A stretch of DNA of 64,000 nucleotides from Ziziphus jujuba. Lineage: Eukaryota > Streptophyta > Magnoliopsida > Rosales > Rhamnaceae. Below the pieces are notes generated by a model, which was given only the letters and a program-made list of their open reading frames with translations, was not told where the DNA came from and searched no databases. The DNA is taken from NCBI RefSeq assembly GCF_031755915.1, contig NC_083379.1:20098001-20162000 (forward strand). Direction: 5' to 3'. A program made the translations under genes and the position numbers. How positions within the stretch are numbered: position 1 is the stretch's first letter; each line of letters starts with the position of its first letter. Below are positions 11,331-22,787 of this stretch, piece by piece.

Positions 11331-11989
11331 GTGTGTCGTCGTCCTTGCATCAGGCTCTATGGTTCTGGAATTGTAAAGAGGTTGTGGTAGTTTAGGCGAA
11401 TAGTTAACCTTTCTTACTTAGTGCCTATGCAATCAAAGTTTGATATTATTATATGAAATTAGCCTCAGCTAATTTTTTAGCAATGACAAACAATATCATC
11501 TTGCAAGGGTTACGATCTAGAAGGATATCAAAGGATTTCATAAAATGGCAAAAGAGGTAGACAATGAGCTAGCTCAACCGATAGTATCCTGGATATAAGA
11601 TTTTAGCATGAACGATTTCCAATGAATACACACCAAAATGAGGAAGAAAAAAAGGTGGCATTGTAGACTACCATTAGGAGGTTAGTGGCATACATGGCAA
11701 AAAAAAGTTGGAACATAATTTGGACATTGACTTGGCCGAATATATTATGGAGGATGATTCTGATGTTAAAGTTGAATTGAAATACATCTTCAATGAGAAT
11801 CGGTTGGCACCAGCTAAGATGGATGACTCTAAGGTAGAGGTTCAGGATCTGCTGTAAGAAGTGAATTTGGGAACTAATGAGGATCCTCGGCCAACATTCG
11901 TAAGCAGTCTATTGGAAGCTGATTTACAAGTTGAAATTATTAAATTTTTGAAAGTTTGCATGGTAATGCCATGAAACAACTAGCCTAGA

Positions 11990-13800
11990 TGACAATTTAT
12001 AAAACACAGTTTATCTACCACATAAGCAGCTCCAAGGAATATGTCACCAAATGTCACACTCAAAGTGAAAGAGGAGATCAAAAGATTGATTAAAATTGGC
12101 TTCATCAAGATAACTTAATATGTAAAGTGATTATCTAATGTAGTCCCGGTGATGAAGAAGAATGGAAAGCTCAGGGTGTATATTGATTTTTGAAATCCAA
12201 ATTTAGCTACACCTAAGGATGAGTATCTTATGCCTATGGTTGATTTACTTATGGATGGAGTGGCCAAGCACATAATTCTTTCCTTCATAGATTGACACTC
12301 TGGTTATAATTAAATTTTCATTGTTAAAGAGGATGTGCCAAAGATATCCTTTTGGTACCCAAGTGCAATTGGAACATTTGAATGGATCGTCATGTTGTTC
12401 GATCTGAAGAATGCAGGAGAGCTTTTTATTAAATATTAATGAACGTAATCTTTCATAATATGATTTGGCATCTCCTTGAGGTTTATATTGATGATGTCGT
12501 AGTAAAGTTGAATGCCAAGAAAGATCATACGGTCAATTTGAAAAAGGTATTCGAGCAACTAAGGAAACACAAGCTGAAGATAAATCCCTTAAAATGTACA
12601 TTTGGTGCCTCTGCAAGAAACTTCCTAAGTTTACTAGTCCATCAAAGAGGCATTGAGGTCGACAAAAATAAGGCTCAAGCAATTTTAGAAGCCAAACCAC
12701 CTATGAGCAAAAAGGAGATGCAAAGTCTTATTAAAAAAATTAACATCCTTAGAAGATTCATCTCTAACACGTCAAGAAAAATCCAACTTTTGCAACCATA
12801 CTAAAGTTTAAGGATGAAGAAGAATTTAAATAGGATAGTCACCATCAAGAGGCATTTGATCAAATAAAAGTATACCTGGCCAGTACACATGTTATTATGC
12901 CTCCACCAGAGAATCAACAACTCCATAGAAAGTTCTGTCGGAGGTTTATAGGTCCAAGATAATGAACTCAGGAAGAAGCAAGCCGTATAATACTTGAGTA
13001 GAATCCTTTTATAAAGAAGTTATGATTGGTGTTGTATTTTGCAGCAACGAAGTTACAACACTACATATTATCAACTATGGTGTTTATTATTTCTCAGACC
13101 GACCTAATCAAGTGTATGCTATTTATGCTATTGAACCCATTATTAAAGGATGGATTGGAAAGTGGATGATAGCATTGTCAAAATTTATATTTAAGTACAT
13201 GTCCCAAAAAGCAATAAAAGGTTAGGCTCTAACATACTTTCTTGCTAATCATCCATGTTTAGTGGTGGAAGGTGAAATGGATCCAGTAGAGATAGCTTCA
13301 ATTTCCTTGACACCGTGGAAATGGAACTTCGATGGATTAAAGATGCAAACTTCAATAGGGGAGGAAATTTGTAATTGAATCCCTAAAGGGACGAAAGACA
13401 CAATTTTCATTCCAACTCTCCTTTGAATATTTAAATAATTAGGATGAGCATGAAGCTTTAATCATTGGCATGGTAATTTTGAAAGAACTAGGAGCTTCTA
13501 TAGTTAAAATAATTGATGACTTAATGTTGGCTTTAAACCACCAAATAGCATAATATAGTTGTCATAGTTTGGCTTTATTTAAATATTACATAGTGCCAAA
13601 TCAACTCATACAAAGTCTTAACGATATAATTCTTCAACATGTGCCAAGGAAATTGAACTACGATGCCAACAAAATGGCCTAAATAGCTTCAATAGTGTAC
13701 ATCCTTGCTAAGTTGACAGAGAAGGTCATATATATACAAAAGAGGAATCTTTCAATGTTGAAGGAAAGATTCACAGCAAGAGACATTTTTTGTGTAGAAG
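11990..13800 (+). pseudogene. gypsy reverse transcriptase and RNase H, broken
   Basis: The fingers and palm region at 11990-12440 is present only in shifting frames with many stops. The segment 12439-12804 is open and contains the active site VYIDDVVVK (YIDD intact) and LRKHKLKINPLKCTFGA, then the connection helix IKKINILRRFISN. RNase H residues follow at 13022-13370, including VYYFSDRP-like text and a PWKWNFDGL block carrying the first catalytic aspartate. Further RNase H remnants reach about 13800. Confidence 0.8.
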
Positions 13801-13859
13801 ATAGATGAAAATGATTAGAAATTTCCATTGGTAAAATACTTGAAATTTTTCAACAGAAA

Positions 13860-15057
13860 TAATGATAGATAGACTCGTTTAAGAGCAGCTTAATATGTCT
13901 TATTTGACAAAGAGCTATATGAGGAAGGCAACGATGACTTGATTTTGAAATGCTTGGGCAAACAAGAAGCAATGTTGTTGACAACTGAGGTGCATGAGGG
14001 TATCTGTAGTGTGCATCAAGCAAGAACAAAAATGAAATGGTTAATCAAGAGATACAGCTATTACTGGCTGACTATCCTATCCAACTGCATTAAATATGCC
14101 AAAAGGTGTACGGCTTGCCAATATCATGGTCCAGTACAATATATCCCAACCATATCGTTCAATCCAATGGTCAAGCCTTGGCAGTTTCGAGGTTGGGCTA
14201 TGGATTTAATCGACGAGGTGTGTCCTTCATCAAGCAAGCAGCACACATTCATCATTGTAGTCATTGATTACTTCACTAAGTGGGTCAAGCCATGATAGAT
14301 GAAATCCAAGAACTAGATCAACATGATCAAGTTCATCAAAAGGATATAATCCACAAGTTTGGCATGCCGAAAACTATTACTGTCAATCATTGCATAGTAT
14401 TTACTGGGGAAGCAATTTAGACATTTATTAAAGATTATGGGATTGAGCTTACTCATTCAATCCTATATTTCATTTAGGCTAATGGTCAAGCCTAAGCGAC
14501 AAATAAAATATTAAAAAGGTATCTTAGAAAAAATGGTGGATGATAATTCAAAAGATTGGCACAACTTGCTATCTAAAACTTTATAGGCCTATTGGATGTT
14601 AGAGAAATCTGACACTGGTACAACACCTTCGCATTAATGTATGGACATACTGTCATTCTGCTCATGGAGGTAACTATGGGGTCTTTATGAATTGCCCAGC
14701 AATATAATCTTACTCCGGTTAAATATAGTAAAGCTATGATGCAAAAGATAGAAAAATTAAATGAAGTGAGATTGACTACGCTAGATCATTTTTAAATATA
14801 GAAGAATGTTATGGCAAGAGCATATAACAAAAGAATGCGATTCAAGGACTTTAGCAAAGGATTTTTGATGTGGAAAGCAATCCTGCCAATCGGTTCGAAG
14901 AATCGAAAACATGGCTAATGGTCTCCTACCTGAGAAGGATTGTTCACTATCATCGAAATATTAGGCAAAGGGGCATATCAATTTCAAGATATTGACGGTA
15001 CAAAGCATTCCAACCCAATCAATAATTGCTTTTTAAAAAAATATTATCCGACTAGTA
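13860..15057 (+). pseudogene. gypsy integrase, broken and catalytically defective
   Basis: The open segment 13939-14295 contains the zinc-binding N-terminus (VHEGICSVHQ, then CIKYAKRCTAC) and the start of the catalytic core WAMDLIDEV, then IIVVIDYFTKWV. The second catalytic aspartate block, normally VDQG or VDNG followed by a phenylalanine, reads VNHCIVF at about 14380. The glutamate-containing ANGQA block survives partly at about 14480. The C-terminus reaches a KKYYPTS-like end near 15050. A stop at 14293 and later frameshifts make it non-functional. Confidence 0.82.
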
Positions 15058-15099
15058 GGATAATTTTATCTGAGATTAGCTTTTGCAGTGGATAATTTT

Positions 15100-17770
15100 T
15101 CTTTTAACTCCTCAATCTCAATAGTTAGAGTGGCGGCTTATTTCTTTTCAACAGATTGGTTAGCATGCAAGGAAGCAAAATTAGTTTGAAGATTACAGAA
15201 AGAAGAGAAAAGTAGTTTAGCCTCGTCAATACCCCACAGTGCAGACAAAAACAAATTCACATCCCGATAAAAAAGGCATGAATCTCAGAATCACATGAAT
15301 GTCAGCATCTAGTAAAGAAGTTTTGCTGATAATGCCAAATGATTTATCCAGTTCTTCCTATGTTGCATCTTTAGTTAGGGTCTCAAAACCTCCTTTGGAA
15401 AAGCTGACAACATAATCAAAAGCTTTTTGGACTTTTTCAATTTCAGAATCGAATGCTTCTATCTGAGTTACAACTGAAATTTCTATTGCCAAATAGGTGA
15501 GATTGGTCTAACTAAGTCATCAACATCATAGGAAAGTATTCTTTCCAAAATCAAATTTAGCTAAAAAAGTGAAAGGTTCCTGCATCATAAAATACTAGAT
15601 AAAGAAAATTATTTTTAACATTTAAGATAACAAAAAATATGAGCAATACAAATACCTTGAATTTGTTTCTTGTCATGGAAAAAAGCATGGCTGAGGGAGG
15701 TGTAGAAAAAGCGAATAAAGCAAAAGATTTGACCAAAAGAAAAGGAAGTTTTATCTGAAAATTGATATTCTATCATGATCCAAAGAAATTTAATAAGTAA
15801 ACATGCATGAACAGTGGGGAAAGCAGACCAAATGCAACATACCTCCACAATAACAATATTATTATGCATATCATTTATTGAAGACAAATCGCCATTAAAA
15901 GATGGGACAATAGTCTTTCTATCTTCATGTTCTCGATGTGGTTTTTTTTGCATTTGTTGGAAAAGTTAGTTTTAATATAAATAAAATTAATTCCACATTA
16001 TGGTACTAAAGCACACCTGATTCAAATTGTGGGTTTGTCCCACTTTTTTCATTTTTTAGAGGTAGTTTCATCAGCAAACAAGGAGATAAGAGTTGAACAT
16101 CAAATGAACAATCTACAAAAGGAAAATAGTTAATTCAACCAAACCACATCTGTTAAAGGTTGTTTTGCATAAAACTTACGAATGTCCAGAGATTGATTGA
16201 AATGCAGAGGCAAAAATGGATCCATTTTCTGCAAGGAACAATCGTTGATGGCCTTAGTGGTGGGTTAATGTTTGGAAAAGACATGAGTGGCAACATCCTC
16301 GTTACCAAGACACCTGAACATTGAATTTGCAATCTTGGTCCACCACTCATTGAAATTCCAAGTGGCATTAGGATTAGACAAAAAGACACTGTATTTAAAA
16401 GAATAACTAGATTATTTGAAGGCAATATGACATTTCTTAAATTCATCAATTAAAGAAAAAGATGGCCAACTTGAGGAGCAAAGATTGTGAGAAGACATCC
16501 ACAATAGAAGATCAACCTGGTGGAGACCAAATTGTTGAGCCACAAGGTTTAAATAGTAAACTTTTGCACCATACTTACTGGATTTGAAATTTTTAATCGA
16601 AAAGGAGATCTCAATTGATCAACATGCTGAATCAAGTGATTTTAAATGTCTTCATTAATGGAGGGTTTTCCTCTGCACCTTGGCAGGGGTTAAGTCTAGT
16701 ATACTCAACCATGAAGGAAGAAAAGAATATATGGTCAATACGGAAAAAGCTTTTGAAGCCCAATGGTCAGTAGTGTAGAAGAAGTCAAAGCAGTCTTTGG
16801 TTGAATGTCCCTATAAACCATTTTATAGAATTTGTCAACCTAAGATTGTATCAGGTTAGCTTGTTAAGAAAGATGGCCTCTTCTCTTGAAAATAAGCATG
16901 GAGCCAAAGTTGCAATATCCAAATAGGACTGGCATGATGTGGATCCATGGTAGCATTGACGACATTATTATTTTCACGATGTAGTTAACCAAGAACAAGT
17001 AATTCAAATACATAGTCTGAACCAACAACAAAAGTTTCAGCTATATGAATGCATTCTTTCATCAGCTATATTGAAGGCACATAAAAGATGCACCTGCACA
17101 ACCATAACAAAAGAAAAGAGAGATGTTTTAGGTCCGAAGGTGGCATGTCTTTGCCTTGGATATTCTTCAAGAAGTGGCTGTAAAAAGATTCAAGCTTTGC
17201 AAATTAGCTTCTTCATAATGCGACATGCCACATCAAGATGGAGAAGTAATGGACAGAAGTTTTCCATGCTTAAGGCCAAGCAAAATAGCTAGATCCAACA
17301 AGGTTGGTGTCATCATCCCAAACCTAAAATTGAAAGCATTGGTAACAAAAGATAAAAAACACAGTGCAGTTACAATGAGGCCTTTATTGCAAGGAATGTC
17401 AAAGACAAGATAGATATATCACGACATAGATTCCAGATCTTTTCTAGGTATTGTCGTAAAATGGATTTAGATGATCCACCCATGTAATCCACTCCTGAGG
17501 TGTAACCAACCATGACTTAAAATGTTTGGAATCTTCCCACTTAGCCCAGTCCAAGGATACTAAGGAGAATGGTAGACTTCTATATGGGTGAGTTTAGACC
17601 TTTAACTTCACTAGACATTTTGTCTTTGTATCGAGGATAGAGGCTAATTTCCTTATAGAGTTGGTTCTTCTCGATCAAGATCTTATCATCAACAGCATCT
17701 TTGGTATGATTAATGACATATTCAAGCTGCTCCACATATGACAGTTTTTCTTTATCAGCAGCCTGCAATA
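15100..17770 (-). pseudogene. antisense gene with plant mobile domain (PMD) carried by the gypsy element
   Basis: Between pol and the 3' LTR the coding signal switches to the minus strand. At 17460-17510 it reads WLVTPQEWITWVDHLNPFYD, with KRSGIYVVIYLSCL after one stop. A frame change leads to LIVTALCFLSFVTNAFNF and RFGMMTPTLLDLAILLGL at 17275-17400, the typical core of PMD proteins. Near 16200-16400 another frame gives NATWNFNEWWTKIANSMF. The lower end (15070-15500) looks like a helical, lysine-rich tail. Additional antisense ORFs of this family are known from some Tat-lineage elements. Its role there is not established. Here it is broken by frameshifts and stops. Confidence 0.65.
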
Positions 17771-17774
17771 ATAA

Positions 17775-18675
17775 AAAATAAAAGGTATACTAAGTTATAT
17801 TTTAATTTTTTTTCCAAGTATGCTAAACTAAAGCCACTACTATCTGATGTTGAGAGGATGTATCATGAGCCTCATTATTTTTGGTATTTCAGCTTTAGTA
17901 AGGTTGTGTTTGCATGTTAAAAACTAGACCCAAATATCTAAAACAAATACATGACCTTGTTAGCATGACATAACAAGGTTGTTTGTTGAAAAGTAGTTTG
18001 ATTAAAAAAAAAGGGGTTAAGCAAATAGTCGGTTGGACATATATAAATATATATTATATATTTATATTACATGAGTGTAGATTTATTAGGTTGTGTTGGC
18101 AATAGAGATATCTAAAAGGAAAAGCATACATATGTGGATGGGGCATGGAATAATGACCAATAATGAAGAAACTGATGGCATAGACAAAAGATGGTAATAG
18201 CTTATCATTGATCAGTTGAAGACTAGTACCGTATTCCTATTGTTTGAAACCATCCTACAAGTAATCCATCAATTAGTATCTCCAAAAAAATGGCCATTAG
18301 AAGATTATCAAATAACAAAGAAAATATGAAAATAAGCATGCAATAACTAATGTAATTAAACAAATAAAGCTGGCTTAATTACTTGCTGACATGAAATTTT
18401 AATTGCAGTGGGATTCTTAGAAAGAATGGCTAAAGATGCAATACCTTGAAGAGGAAAAGATGTCGTTGTTGGAATCTTTGCTACAAGAGCGGGAGGACTC
18501 GTTGTGGTAATTTGTCAGAGGAGACTTGAACCAAAACATATAGATGAGAAGCTACCTGTGAAACCATCAGCCGTGCACGTGCATGGACTGAACACAATAA
18601 AACAATAACTTGGAAGTTGAGTGCAACTTGCATGAAAGTGAACGAACAGGCTGTGCAATATTAAATATATACATT
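17775..18675 (+). other. gypsy 3' non-coding region, first part
   Basis: This is AT-rich internal sequence of the gypsy element between the antisense gene and the nested solo LTR. I see no coding signal. It contains several imperfect AT runs (18040-18070) and nothing else I can name. Confidence 0.6.
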
Positions 18676-18680
18676 GAATG
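18676..18680. repeat. target-site duplication of the solo LTR (left)
   Basis: GAATG precedes the TGTCACACCC start and recurs at 21285-21289 directly after ...ATTACA. Confidence 0.85.
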
Positions 18681-21284
18681 TGTCACACCCTAAGTCTAAA
18701 TACTAGAAATGTAATAAAAGTCATACTTAAAACACTTAATAAAACTTATAATGCGGAACATAAAAACTCTCCGAACATCATTAATAAATAATATCTAAAA
18801 TATCTCAAAAGAAAATGAAACTAAAATAAACTCCAACACCCAAAGGTCTTTCAAGATAAATAATATAAAAAAAATAAAAAATAAAAACAACTAAACACCA
18901 TTATCATATGCCAAATCCAGCTACCTTGAAACTATGGTGTACCTGAAACCATAATAATAAATAATCAGTATAAAACTCAGCAAGCTACTGGATTTTTCAT
19001 AAATACAAAAATAAAAAAATACTTAAAACGATAATGAATAAATATCCAAAAATAATCCTCAACAATGTAAACATAATTTTCTTATAAACTCTAATTGTTA
19101 ACTACCTAGTCAGACTTGGCATAACATAACATTATCCATTGGTAATCCATATAAACTCGAGTGTCAGGTATGTAACAAGTGGTGAAATATAAATTTTAAA
19201 AACAAACACTTATACCCGAAAATATAAGTCATATCCCTACTGTGATCATCAGTAGGTCCTTCCACATGAAACAATATGTCTAAACCCCAAGGTAAAGAAC
19301 CATAAATTACTAGAGAAAATACCCTTACATGATTCATCTTAACAATCGAAAACATATCATAACATATCACATAAATGCCTACTAAGTACCAACAACTAGA
19401 GCAAAAATATATATATCAATAATCCAATAATTTCTTTGTACAATACATATATGTTTCATAAAACATAAATTTATATAAAAACATAAACAAATCAATAACA
19501 TATATACATATTTGATATGGTTTCTATTAAAAAGTCCAGTAACTTACCTTGATTAGCAAACTCACAAAAGATTAACAACCTATAGATAATACCAATAATC
19601 TCTCATAAGTGTAAAGCAGAACCATCATATACCATAATTATCTTACATATAAATCCTAAAATCAAGCTCTTAAATCCAAACTAAATGAATAAGAGTTGAT
19701 ACCATAAGATCACCATGGCTTAACCCTCAAATCTTAAAATCATAAGTCTAGAACAAGATCAAATCACCAAAAGCCAAATAAAAACCTATTAATCCATAAA
19801 CAGTCTCTAAACAAGAAATTAATTCTTTATTCAAACGACATCATCTAAGTCTGAAAAATTATGAGGGTACTGTACACATGCATAAGTAACTGTGACTAAA
19901 ACCATTTCATAAAGTAATAATGAAAAAACCATTCAAAACTCATTGAAAAGTTAACAAAGAAATACTGAAACCACTAGATTTTCATAAGCCTTCATTTATA
20001 TGTTCAATCTGTTTCTCATTTGTGAAATTTTTTATTAATTTGAAATTTTACAGATTCAAACTAAACAATTATACATACGTCTACAAAATTTTAAAAGCCA
20101 AAAAAATGTCGAAAACATTGTCAAATTAAATTTAGTAACTAATTGACAGAAATTGAAAATCAGCATTTCACAGGGAGTCCTATCTACATAAAAATTTATT
20201 AAAAATAAAATACAAGTCCAAAAGCAGTAAAATTTTATGTCTTTTAATTATATATATTTATAATGCTTTTATTAGGTCAAATAAATATCGAAAACTATTT
20301 TAAATTGAATTTTTATTCTTTGCTAAACAGACTAGAAAATTAATTTAGATAGTTGAGTATAGGTAACTTAGAAAATCACCACGGCCAAAATATACATAAT
20401 TTGAAGCTAAATTTTTTTATACTAATATTATACATATATATAATAAATTATATGAATTTTAAGGTAAAAATAATTTCATTTGAATCTATTTTGAAATTTT
20501 TACATACAAGCCATATTACAGTCGTACAGAAAAACAGACAGAATGTATAAATTCAAAATTTCATAATAAATTGAAAATAGATCCAAATCAACCCAAATAA
20601 ATTTTTACAAATTCATAAACATGTCTATTTTAATCCATATAAATTTTAATGTTAAAATAAACTTTTACATAGTTTAAATAAATTCAAACAATCACTCTGT
20701 ACAGATCCCCATATAAATTCCAGATTAGGGTTTCAACAATAATACTTCAAATTAGTCTTAATCATTACTTCTATAACCCCAAAACATCTCAAATAAATCT
20801 CATATAACATAAAAAGATCAGAAAAACCAACCTTGATCAACTTCAAAGATTCAGGATCTTCTTTACTATACCCCAAAACTTGATCAGAAAATTCCAAAAT
20901 CTCCAAAAATACTAGATCCCTAACAATCTTTAATGGAAAACCAAAACCCTAAATTAAGATCAGAAGCCCTTACTATTAACTCTAATGGCATTTAGGGCTC
21001 AAAGAAAAAGAAGAAAAAGAAGAAGAAGACTTAGCCGATATCCTAGCGTCGCAAAGCTGAAAACAACGTAAAAGTAAAATAAACGTATATTTTCCTTCTT
21101 TTTTATAAAACCAAAAATAGAGTAAATACCTTTATTATTTTTTTTTTCAATTTCCTAAATTGAAATATACTTATAACCAAAATCTATTAGGATAAAAACT
21201 CTATTTTTTTTTTCTTTTAAAAACAAATACTTATAAAACCTTTTTAAAAATATATTTATACATATATATCCACCGTATATTACA
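18681..21284 (-). mobile_element. solo LTR (2604 bp) of another LTR retrotransposon, probably Ty3/gypsy, nested in the gypsy element
   Basis: The segment starts TGTCACACCC and ends ATATTACA, the TGT...ACA ends seen in large gypsy LTRs, and is flanked by perfect 5-bp duplications GAATG. There is no internal coding region, primer site or second copy, so it is a solo LTR left by recombination between two LTRs. Orientation is inferred: on the minus strand a TATA-like ttttataaaaaag (about 21096-21108) is followed by a pyrimidine-rich leader near 21000-21040, as expected downstream of a start site. The family is an inference from length and ends. Confidence 0.85.
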
Positions 21285-21289
21285 GAATG

Positions 21290-21821
21290 ATACCTTGATG
21301 GGCTGCATGTTAATGTTCAAATTAAAAAGACAAGATGATCACGATATGGAAAGATCCCATTTGTTTTGGAAAGACTTGGATGCCAAGAATGAAATATGGG
21401 ATACAAATTTTTTAACTACATGAGACTACTTCCATAAGATTTGGTCCGTAAATTAGGAAAAAAGATGCCAGCAAGTTTAACTGGCATGCAATTAACGTGT
21501 AGAGGATATGCATCTTGGTGAGTTAGCATGGATGCTATGATCAATCTTGGAATCCACGGCTCTATTGGGCGTTCAATATAGATGAGCACAAGGTTTCAAT
21601 TTGAGTAAGAAAATCTTGGTATTTTGAGAAAATATTTCATGGGTTCTATGCGAATTGGCAAAAAGGAAAGCATGAAGTTGCTTGGTCATTTAAATAAGAA
21701 TATAGTGGAGCGAAGATAGAAGGCATGGATTTGATTAAATACATGTTGATGCCAAGTGGGGTGTCACAGGACATGTGTATATTTTCCATAATATTGAAGA
21801 TGTGGGTGTAGCTTTAAATAT
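21290..21821 (+). other. gypsy 3' non-coding region, second part
   Basis: This is the continuation of the gypsy internal sequence between the solo LTR and the MULE. It contains no ORF of note. Confidence 0.6.
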
Positions 21822-21830
21822 ATTTATGAG
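21822..21830. repeat. target-site duplication of the MULE (left copy)
   Basis: ATTTATGAG stands directly before the element and ATTTATGAA (28896-28904) directly after it, matching at 8 of 9 positions. Nine base pairs is the usual duplication for Mutator-like elements. Confidence 0.82.
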
Positions 21831-22217
21831 CAATAATGCTATGGATTTATAACCCAAATGACATGGCATCTCACATGACACTCCACCTAATAATGCCATG
21901 TCATTAATAAAATTCCCAATTAAAGTTTTTATTTTTAGTTTTTATTATTGTATTAAAACATGATTTACTCCAAAAAAAAAAAAAAAAAAGAATTCGTCGT
22001 TTGTAATTTCTCCGTCAAGCCACCATCGCCTACTTGCCCATCATAGCTTTTTTTCTTTCTTAGACGACGAGGAAGAAGAAAAGCCAAATAATAAGAATTT
22101 ATTTTGGGGTTTATCTCAACCTTTTTTCAGGTAATGCCCCACGCCCTACAAACTGAAAACATGTTCCAAGCTTTTTTCTACTTTTTTGTTTGCTTTCGAA
22201 AAACAGAAAATTCGGCA
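21831..22217 (+). repeat. left terminal inverted repeat of the MULE
   Basis: It matches the inverse of 28487-28895. Shared blocks include aacccaaat, atctcacatgacactccacc, a poly-A run, gccaccatcgcctacttgcc, cgtcg plus a GA-rich stretch, ttattttggggtttatctca-like text, and gtttgctttcgaaaaacag at the inner end. MULE inverted repeats commonly hold the transposase promoter; a GA-rich leader and a possible splice donor (CAG before GTAATG at about 22129) lie here. Confidence 0.88.
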
Positions 22218-22787
22218 ACAAATAAAAGGTAATGAAATTGCTGTTAGTGTTTGGCTACGAATTCAAGAAAAGGATGACATAATAATCCAAATAATAAGAA
22301 AAGCCAAATAATAAGAATTCTCCATCACAGTTAACATAGTGTTCCGTATCACAAGAAGTTCAACAAGATCTTTTGGCATCTAGTGTAAGGAAACCACTAG
22401 GAAGCAACTATTGCAAGCAATATAAGAGTAATAGACTCATGCTATTTTTATCAAAACTTTGTCATTCCATAGTTTTAATAGATAATGTTAGTATTGTCTT
22501 TGTTATTATATGATATGTTACACTTGACTATGTAATGAGTAATTTTTATATTAAGTAAAAGTAGTTCATAAAGGCTTGCCTCCACATAGTGAAGAATTTC
22601 ATCCTCTTGAACACCAGCAACAAGAAGAAAAAGGGGCACAATCATATTTATTATCTAGAAATCTTGCTAAGGTATGTTTATGTCGTATAATCAATTTCTA
22701 AAAATAAAATTACTTTATGCTAATTTATAATTGTTTTTAATTTAAGTAATTTTATAATATTTAAACTAGGATATTGATAATAAAGAA

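Noticed and set aside
18681..21284. Complete LTR element or a large MITE
   Set aside because: No coding region, no second LTR copy and no terminal inverted repeats beyond the TGT/ACA ends; the 5-bp duplication fits a solo LTR.
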